Source: Platycnemis pennipes (taxonomy: Eukaryota; Arthropoda; Insecta; Odonata; Platycnemididae). Taken from it: a stretch of DNA of 64,000 bases. Where the stretch lies: the NCBI GenBank assembly GCA_933228895.1, contig OW121851.1, forward strand, positions 113,977,271-114,041,270. Reading direction: 5' to 3'. Shown one piece after another: positions 59,901 through 64,000 of the stretch. Position 1 is the first letter of the stretch; each line of letters opens with the position of its first letter. The notes beneath the pieces were generated by a model. It did not search any database. It had not been told where the DNA came from and worked only from the letters and a program-made list of their open reading frames with translations. A program made the position numbers and the translations under genes.

Positions 59901-61809
59901 AGCAAATAAAATGAGTGGATTTATATAAATTCATTATTTTATGATAATATATAAAGATGTATAATAGGTATCAAACAAAGTGAAAGCATTTTTTTAAGCG
60001 CCCGTATGGATCTCAGTAATTCGGTTAAATTATTACTCACTCACAATGGTAGGTATATATACACTCTCTGGAGGGTAATCTCACTATATTTATTCAACTT
60101 AATAAAGGTAATATCCATCATTGACTTTCCACTTGACTTTTATATAGGTCATTGCATGATAATAATACAGTTTTTGTCCATGGAAATATAGTTACGCTTG
60201 GAAACCGTAAGTTGTTTGAACGAATATACATGAAAACATCACCTTGAATCTGTAATATTACATAATAGCTTTAGTTATTCCATGCTAAAAATTACTCACG
60301 TATTGGAAAACCTAATGACTTGAGCTCACTCCTGTTTAAGTTGAGTTTAAATGATGTACATATTTAAGAGCTAAAGGACTGGAATATTGTTCACGTAAAT
60401 CCTATAATGAATAACAGGAACAAATAGGAGCAGAAATATTATTGACCAGTATCACTAAAATCATCTTCTTGTAAAAATCTCGAGCGCCTTATAGTAAGTA
60501 ATACAATTCAGTATTTGGATAATAAACCTTTCTCAATAAAAATCGTCTCATTTCGGCAAAAGCATATTTGAAAAAAATTATGAACGGACAATAGTCCTGA
60601 GATTGCCTTGATGCAGCTCCTCACTCTATATTTCTTTTGGCTAGCCTCTTGATGTAGATATAATTATCGAAAACACGGTCCATGTCTGATCCATTGCTCC
60701 ATTTTGTCAATCCCTTAAGCCTCCAATGATGAAAAGCAAAGTTATGACACCCATCTAGACGAGATAATTTGAATTGATTTAATCTGTCCTCAAACTCCTG
60801 TTTCAAAGTCATTGTGTGTGAATGAAGTCCCTAGAGTTCCACAATGTACGCAAATTGAATATGTGATGAAAGAGCGTGATGTTTGGCTCAAAAGGGAGGG
60901 ATAGATCACATCATATATTTTCCAATGCTACTCTTCTAACGTAGGAAAAAATTACGAAACCAAATTAAAGAAACACATTTGATTATGAGTGGTTCCAAAA
61001 ATCGTGCTTGGAATTCGCGTTCTCGTTGCAGCTGGGATCAGTGAATTTCGGCTCACCATCCACACTTGGATCTTAGGTTTCGCGGCTCTTTAGGGAATTT
61101 GATATTATAAATTAAACTATCATAGTTCCATCAAATTTAATACAGAGATTCCCACCTATAATCGTTCCTTAAATAAAAATGGGATATTTAAACACCAGGT
61201 ATAGGTTTTACTAGATTGCATTTTTCTGCTCTCACTGGTTCAAAACCTATAGCGAGATTTTTTTTACATATTATTACATAATAAAAGTAAAATCAGTAAT
61301 TTTATTTGGTTTAGTATCACTTTAAATTTTGATTTCTGTTAAAATATATTTATCCTTCGATAATATATTTTTGATTAACCTGTACGATTCTTTTACGTCT
61401 AAAACATTAGGCGTCCCGTGCTCAATAACTAGACCATTTTCTTTGAGAAATTAACAATGCCCACCAAGTTTGGAGGTATTAAGACTCCTAATACACTGAA
61501 ACGTTATGGTTCTTCTTAAAGACTGACTGAATACCAACAATTGCTTGGAAACCGAATACGTAGGTAAATAAAAAAAACAGTAGTTGAGACAGATTTCCGT
61601 CATTTTCCTCAGGTTGTCCGGATGCTTGTCCTAGTGGTTGGTGGTTTCGGAGTGTGTTGGCTGCCGTATCACTCTTACTTCCTCTACGTCTTCCATCACC
61701 AAAAGGCAGCAAGAGCATCGCAAGCACAGAATATTTATTTAGGGTTCTACTGGCTTGCGATGGCTAATGCAGCGCTGAATCCCCTTATTTACTACTGTAT
61801 GAACGACAG
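46661..61809 (+). CDS. TkR99D: Tachykinin-like peptide receptor (TkR99D type), partial gene, five exons
   Basis: Five exons splice in frame to about 259 residues covering TM2 through TM7 of a rhodopsin-class GPCR. Established knowledge: receptors of this type sit in the plasma membrane, bind insect tachykinins ending in FXGXR-amide, and signal through Gq/Gs. Seen here: HRRMRT before TM2, DWPFG in extracellular loop 1, the DRYLAI end of TM3, CFMLWPDG in extracellular loop 2, CYSLTGRVLWG at the end of TM5, KRKVVRM entering TM6, CWLPYH in TM6 and NPLIYY in TM7. These match the tachykinin/neurokinin receptor pattern and fit TkR99D better than the natalisin receptor TkR86C, which has YPEWPDG in loop 2. 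Introns are about 8.8 kb, 156 bp, 2.9 kb and 2.5 kb, all GT-AG. The N-terminal/TM1 exon and the tail exon were not found. The last visible exon ends in a split Arg codon with a good donor, so coding continues downstream. Confidence 0.93.
46925..47165 (+). repeat. Dispersed diverged copy of the 255-bp tandem repeat
   Basis: AATAAGCTTAAAAACCAAAG, AACGTCG, GAGTACGTAAATTACCC and TTAAGTTTAGATTAGATGTT follow the same order as the 48.3-48.9-kb units but with more substitutions. It lies just downstream of the TM2-TM3 exon, 1.2 kb before the array. Confidence 0.82.
47921..48032 (+). mobile_element. Short TIR element with B-box, related to the 31.7-kb element
   Basis: Inverted repeats of 28 bp (47921-47948 and 48005-48032, a few mismatches) start GATAGCAAGATAT. 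The core ends GGTCCTGGTTCGAGTCCC, a consensus tRNA B box, followed by GGTCAAGGTGAATATTTTTT. The 31.7-kb element has the same layout: B box, then GTCCAGGTGAATTTTTT. No A box is clear here. It lies in intron 1 of the receptor gene. Confidence 0.68.
48310..48905 (+). repeat. Tandem repeat, about 255-bp unit, 2.3 copies
   Basis: Units start at 48336, 48592 and 48846 with CCTAAGTTTAAGTTTAGATT-type sequence. They share AGAGAGAACCTA, GCGAACGTCCTTTGACCTT, CATTAAGCTTAGTAAACCAA and ACCTCGAGTATGTAAATTAT. The last unit is cut off at about 48905, where the PLE fragment starts. It lies in intron 1. Confidence 0.92.
48920..49440 (+). mobile_element. Penelope-like element fragment, GIY-YIG domain, frameshifted
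   Basis: Three frames must be joined to follow this remnant. First comes the linker (KAYLPYIQGATDKILK, KARRKIRN) ending TEGVYL, the GVY part of GIY-YIG. Near 49118 the frame shifts to DCDQVYAEETGRTIRTKIKQ, which carries the YxGxTGR-like part with Ala replacing Gly, and then hits a stop at TW*. A third frame continues EKHFKKGLIMEALDIRKHKN and ends SSWLPVI, which is the usual end of this PLE group. It differs from the adjacent 49.5-kb element, so two PLE lineages abut here. The RT part is absent. Confidence 0.85.
49484..50656 (+). mobile_element. Penelope-like element, 5'-truncated, RT C-terminus plus GIY-YIG endonuclease, open frame
   Basis: One uninterrupted reading frame from the first ATG at 49514 gives 380 residues, and in-frame codons just upstream (RGVP) extend the RT motif GVPMGTRMAPSYANIYM. 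The RT catalytic box YIDDIFLLW is at residues 35-43. A connection domain follows, then a Cys-rich linker CKRPRCKCC (251-259) and a GIY-YIG domain (VVYRLSC to FYIGECT, about 284-302) with RSRELARIWLE near the end. This order (RT, then GIY-YIG) defines PLEs. Such enzymes copy element RNA into DNA at a nicked target. The N-terminal RT fingers and palm are missing: the copy begins abruptly next to a (TA)n tract, so it is a dead-on-arrival 5'-truncated copy. An intact frame implies a young insertion. It lies in the sense orientation in intron 1 of the receptor gene. Confidence 0.93.
50657..50920 (+). mobile_element. 3' region of the PLE, with poly-C run and degenerate hammerhead-like terminus
   Basis: This follows the PLE stop codon. 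A run of 15 C occurs at 50719-50733. Near 50796-50835 a GGCGG/CCGC stem is followed by GGAAACGTC, which resembles the stem II plus GAAAC part of hammerhead-like motifs found in PLE ends. The upstream CTGATGA core is degenerate (TTGAAAAAG). The element ends at the long AT tract. Confidence 0.6.
50920..50982. repeat. (AT)n microsatellite, about 63 bp
   Basis: An uninterrupted AT dinucleotide tract bounds the 3' side of the PLE. A shorter (TA)n tract bounds its 5' side at about 49480-49498, so the PLE may have inserted into, or expanded, a TA-rich target. Confidence 0.98.
50983..51100 (+). other. PLE terminus with hammerhead-ribozyme-like core
   Basis: CTGATGAG at 51013-51020 is followed by GTCTCC, a six-base loop and GGAGAC (stem II), then AAAACGT where a hammerhead needs GAAAC. 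The arrangement matches the extended hammerhead motifs described in PLE termini, but the invariant G after stem II is replaced by A, so self-cleavage is unlikely. Confidence 0.5.
51303..51470 (+). repeat. Long direct repeat, left copy, flanking PLE fragment D
   Basis: It begins ATCATTATTTTACTTTGCCA and ends TTTATAATCC. It matches 52668-52833 in the same orientation with scattered mismatches (my reading is roughly 90% identity). The pair encloses PLE fragment D, which suggests a pseudo-LTR or an unusually long target duplication. Confidence 0.85.
51525..52665 (-). mobile_element. Penelope-like element fragment D, GIY-YIG endonuclease and RT tail, bounded by inverted termini
   Basis: Read on the minus strand, 52480-52310 encodes a broken RT connection domain with stops. 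It continues into an open frame at 52243-51581. That frame contains SGVYMLKCLDCDKIYTSKTG (GIY-YIG core; the second motif is IYTSKTGR in place of IYIGxTGR), KDHKQCFINHDDKSGLSKHL, LNSLEQFEIAN, and then a Pro/Ser-rich tail produced by a 16-bp minisatellite. The ends (51525-51568 and 52618-52660) are about 43-bp inverted repeats that each lie beside a GAAACCTAG motif. RT fingers and palm are missing. Confidence 0.85.
51663..51710. repeat. Minisatellite, 16-bp unit, three copies
   Basis: Three perfect copies of a GGGGGAGGAAAAGGAT unit lie inside the 3' part of PLE fragment D. Because 16 is not a multiple of three, each added copy shifts the frame of the C-terminal extension. Confidence 0.9.
52668..52833 (+). 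repeat. Long direct repeat, right copy, flanking PLE fragment D
   Basis: This is the partner of the repeat at 51303-51470. It starts just after the right inverted terminus of the PLE (TTGTTACCATGAAAA) and ends TTTTTAATCC. Confidence 0.85.
53100..54440 (-). pseudogene. Penelope-like element C, reverse transcriptase domain, broken
   Basis: On the minus strand the order is KAYKGNSLVILD, a stop, DFINPTDSTV, then the segment at 54214-53915 with TIRPVVSSIEAPAHKVAQAL (RT finger region). Next is 53918-53586 with LVLFDIVNLFTTVHV (motif A) and YGLAMGSPISPLLAEILMD (motif B). Last is 53510-53127 with FLGLSI-like LNYFGLSIS and QKPTYTDHVIPAASRY (RT thumb region). The YxDD box would fall between 53585 and 53510 but is lost in a frame-broken stretch. 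Several frameshifts and at least one stop make this a dead copy. No GIY-YIG domain directly follows it; the next one downstream on that strand belongs to fragment D. Confidence 0.9.
54441..55204. other. Intron 1 sequence between PLE C and the non-LTR fragment
   Basis: It holds the CA microsatellite and a partial duplication of AGCAACCTGCTTCTCCATTC (54633) with GGCAACCTACTGCTCCATTT (54720), each followed by GCTAGCTAG. Nothing coding is seen. Confidence 0.55.
54783..54808. repeat. (CA)n microsatellite
   Basis: About 13 uninterrupted CA units in intron 1. Confidence 0.95.
55205..55650 (-). pseudogene. Non-LTR retrotransposon fragment in intron 1, beside a TkR exon
   Basis: Minus strand: EKSAENSKKKT, QPYFQAIFGGKVNGKIGKDR, then PRMR*IEQAVKDVKERS, the same family C-terminus with a stop. 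The upstream part (55480-55560) aligns with the RT tail of the 36-38-kb copy. It ends about 50 bp before the acceptor of the exon at 55698. Confidence 0.82.
55698..55832 (+). CDS. TkR99D: TkR exon: DRY motif, ICL2, TM4
   Basis: The acceptor TTCTTTAAAG precedes the exon and the donor is TG/gtgaga. It completes Arg and reads YLAIAHPLKHRKSKRRARW (intracellular loop 2, strongly basic), then VLGGIWSCSSLLALPCLLYS (TM4), ending TTRMQ plus a split Trp codon. HPLK and PCLLYS are shared with insect TkR99D proteins. The upstream intron contains a non-LTR retrotransposon fragment that stops only about 50 bp before this exon. Confidence 0.93.
55989..56069 (+). CDS. TkR99D: TkR exon: extracellular loop 2
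   Basis: This 81-bp exon lies after a 156-bp intron and reads YSNGEARCVCFMLWPDGKF, then PTSVTEYT with the Thr codon split AC/G. CFMLWPDG with a following PTS is diagnostic for tachykinin receptors. The sequence has two Cys residues separated by one residue (CVC), where Drosophila TkR99D from memory has one, so which one pairs with the TM3 Cys is open. The donor is AC/gtaagt. Confidence 0.93.
56070..58939. other. Receptor intron between loop-2 and TM5 exons
   Basis: AT-rich, with the 29-bp palindrome at 57897. No mobile-element coding region recognised. Confidence 0.7.
57897..57925. repeat. Perfect palindrome, 14-bp arms
   Basis: AAATAAACCTACCG, one central base, then its reverse complement. 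It lies in the intron between loop-2 and TM5 exons. Confidence 0.85.
58940..59090 (+). CDS. TkR99D: TkR exon: TM5 and ICL3
   Basis: The acceptor is TTGATTCCAG and the donor AAG/gtttgt. The exon reads YNVIFLGVTYAMPLTVMAVC (TM5), then YSLTGRVLWGGGSIGEMTRR and QALAISTKRK (intracellular loop 3). RVLWGxxSIGE is highly characteristic of TkR99D orthologues. The loop contains ALAIS where other insect receptors usually have a more polar stretch. A MITE-like element begins about 60 bp beyond the donor. Confidence 0.93.
59141..59583. mobile_element. MITE-like element with about 30-bp TIRs in the intron after exon 4
   Basis: The left TIR 59152-59181 (GAATCACACGATCATTTTTC onward) pairs with 59547-59577 read in reverse. 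A TTAAG lies at each outer edge (59137-59141, 59582-59586), consistent with a TTAA-type target duplication, although the left side has an extra 10 bp. A second internal TIR-like start (CACACGATCATTTTTACCGT at 59251) suggests a nested or internally duplicated copy. It is non-coding and relatively GC-rich. Confidence 0.72.
60600..60690 (-). pseudogene. Non-LTR retrotransposon tail remnant
   Basis: The minus strand reads YIKRLAKRNIE, a stop, then GAASRQSQD, matching the extreme C-terminus (MKRLADRRIEWRAASxQSxD) of the family. Only this tail is recognisable. Confidence 0.6.
61613..61809 (+). CDS. TkR99D: TkR exon: TM6, ECL3, TM7
   Basis: The acceptor is CATTTTCCTCAG and the donor GACAG/gtaagt. 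It reads VVRMLVLVVGGFGVCWLPYH (TM6 with the CWLPYH toggle motif), SYFLYVFHHQKAARASQAQN (loop 3) and IYLGFYWLAMANAALNPLIY with YCMND (TM7 with NPLIY), ending in a split Arg codon. GFYWLAM is typical of tachykinin receptors. The C-terminal tail exon, expected to begin FR, is not recognised in the remaining 2.2 kb. Confidence 0.93.
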
Positions 61810-64000
61810 GTAAGTTTACCAGATGCCTCGAAATATGGGTGAGAACGGAATCATTATTAAAATAAAATATTTTTTCGATAACGTCCTGATCTTTCCACTA
61901 TCATTGAAACTCTTTGCCTTCTTGAAATGAGCTCACAATGCTCCATACATTCGAACTTGCTGAAATTGTAAAAAAACAGCATCAAAAATGTAATTTTCTC
62001 TCTATGCTCACATTATTTATTTAGCATTTTCCATGACTTATAACATTTGCTAAAAGTATTATAACCAATTATCAGGGTTGCGATTCCAATATTGGACACG
62101 GCAACTATCTAACTATCCATGACTAATTTTGAAACGATGCTACAAAAACTTCATTTTTGAAGCAACAGATCCATACTATTGGCGGAATAAGAACTTACAA
62201 AATGCGCTTTTCTCAAGAAGTGATTGTATCTTTTGTAGGATAGATAAACATCTAAAATATTTTCAGTTTTTCGCTTACAGTAATAAACTGCCATATTTTT
62301 ATTTGGAGGGATATCAAATAAAAGTTAACCATTAATTTAATACAGGTGTAGTCAATCCTTTGTACAATGAAAAGTTGGGTCACTACCAAGATCGTATCAG
62401 CCTATCAGTCTATTAGCCGTGGGTATCCGTCTAATAAATTTTCCTAGACCTTCTCCTTTGTTCCCGCAACCACCAACTATTTGCATGATTTCCCACCTTG
62501 GCACTATTTTTTCTTCCTTTTTTTACTATCTGTGACCTGCAAGAGCATCCATAACCCATATTCTCCAAATGTTAACGTCTTTCTCCCCATGTTCCTGACA
62601 ATTTAATATGCGTATATTTTACTTCATAATCTGCATATTAAACCACTTTGTATCCCTTTTGACTCAATGTGCAGCACAAAAGGAATTTGGACTTGTAATT
62701 TTGACTCTTTCTTTAAATAACATCAATTTTTGAATAATACCTGTGCCCTCAATCCATCAACTTATTTCTACTAAAGATGCATACTAAAAGAAAACTTGCA
62801 GTTAAATACTAAGATTTCATAGAGAATGCAATTGTATGATGGTCCATGCTCAGAAGTGCAATGGTTAAGGCAAATTGTTTGGTAATAATTGTGTTTTTAG
62901 TTGAGCTTTTTAGCAATATTTAATTCTTTTTTTTAAATTAACTATTATTTCTGAAGGTTCATTTGTATTTTTAATGCTTTGAAATTTATCTGGGAATACA
63001 TAAATTGCATTTTTCCCTTGAAAAAAACATCTCGAACACTGAAAGACCAATTCTCATTTAAGTACTCCTGAAATAATCCTTTGATGCCTTTGCCCGAAAT
63101 TGATTTTTGTTATTTGGATACCATGCATGTCTAAAGCGAGTCAAGATTGGTAACGTTAGTTTTACTTCTTTTACCGAAGTGTTGGTGCAAAAATTGGTTG
63201 GTGCGTTTGACTTTTCGTCACAAAAATAACTAATTTATCAACGTATAATAGAACAATAACCTAAATTAAATGCTTTATGTAATTTTTTCGACACCTATGA
63301 AGGTATGTACAAGCCGCTAGTCTCCACTTGATAGTTAAAGTCATTTACTCTGGTTGAATGAGGCATTTAAAAAATTCCCAAATGTTTCAAAAAATAAAAC
63401 TTATTTACTGAAGCCCTAAGTGCCCCGAGGAAAATAAATGCCAAACGTGAGCATTCTCATAAATAAAAATAAACAAAAAGTGAAAGCTTTTTAGGCATTA
63501 TGCAAATTATGTTAATTTAATGGAGGCAAGCCAATAAGTTTTATTGGATCTTTCATAAATTGAAACTTGGTTCATCATTTAAAGCTGTTTTGTCTAAATA
63601 AATAAAGAATCCACTATATCGGCCCTCGAGGTTCTAAATAATTCAATATAAAGACCAAAAATAAATAAATATATAATGGTCTTAAATCCCGATTTTTATT
63701 TTCTTTTTATTGCCACTGAATGCTGTTTTTCTTTCCCTTTCCACTATATGTAGCCTTCTTAATAGCTATTCCTTGAATATAGAGTTTTAGTTCATGTAGT
63801 TATGTATTTTATATTGGCGTTTTGCTAACTCTTTGGAACTGAAATTGATTTTAGCTGCTTCAGCTAAAATTCCCAGTTCTTTATGCTCTTCATAAACAGC
63901 CGCTATGGCAACCCCTACTATTGTTTCTACTATGGCAACCCCTACTATTTTTTCTGCTTTGCTATATTCTTTGAATCTTGTTACTGCTGGAATTAATTTA
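61810..64000. other. Receptor intron (partial) downstream of TM7 exon
   Basis: It starts with donor GTAAGT. AT-rich, no C-terminal tail exon recognised. A 17-bp tandem repeat (ATGGCAACCCCTACTATT, twice) occurs at 63906-63949. Confidence 0.6.

Overview
This is AT-rich eukaryotic nuclear DNA from an arthropod, probably an insect. The evidence is a spliced receptor gene with GT-AG introns whose protein resembles Drosophila TkR99D, together with arthropod-type Penelope-like elements (PLEs), APE-type non-LTR retrotransposons and tRNA-derived SINEs. No bacterial operons, CRISPR arrays or ribosomal RNA genes are visible. The species cannot be fixed from the sequence alone.

The one host gene I can support runs on the + strand from about 46.7 kb past 61.8 kb. 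Five consecutive exons (46661-46874, 55698-55832, 55989-56069, 58940-59090, 61613-61809) join in frame and encode TM2 to TM7 of a tachykinin-like neuropeptide receptor, the TkR99D type. The exon with the N-terminus and TM1 and the C-terminal tail exon were not found. They may lie outside the window or, for the first, somewhere in the unassigned 46 kb upstream. Intron 1 (8.8 kb) is packed with repeats: a 256-bp tandem repeat, a tRNA-like element with terminal inverted repeats, and at least four PLE copies.

The first 46 kb is mostly non-coding. It holds several fragments of one non-LTR retrotransposon family (3.5-4.4, 5.0-5.3, 18.8, 27.8, 36.4-38.9 kb; two more at 55.2 and 60.6 kb inside the receptor gene). 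It also holds a 310-bp tRNA-derived SINE family (10.0 and 22.6 kb), a second SINE family with a GTAGAT tail (11.5, 23.7, 25.6 kb), foldback or MITE-like elements (19.7, 20.0-20.4, 31.7 kb), and PLE remnants (4.5, 29.7, 33.0-33.9, 39.7 kb). Several GC-rich blocks stand out from the AT-rich background; they might be promoters or old elements.

The most unusual material is structural. One is a 426-bp near-perfect palindrome with 184-bp arms. Another is a pair of TIR-bounded elements that carry a tRNA B-box next to the TIR. A third is a set of PLE termini carrying hammerhead-ribozyme-like cores, two of them arranged head-to-head as inverted repeats and one pair enclosed by about 167-bp direct repeats. 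All of these would need alignment and RNA-folding checks that I could not run.
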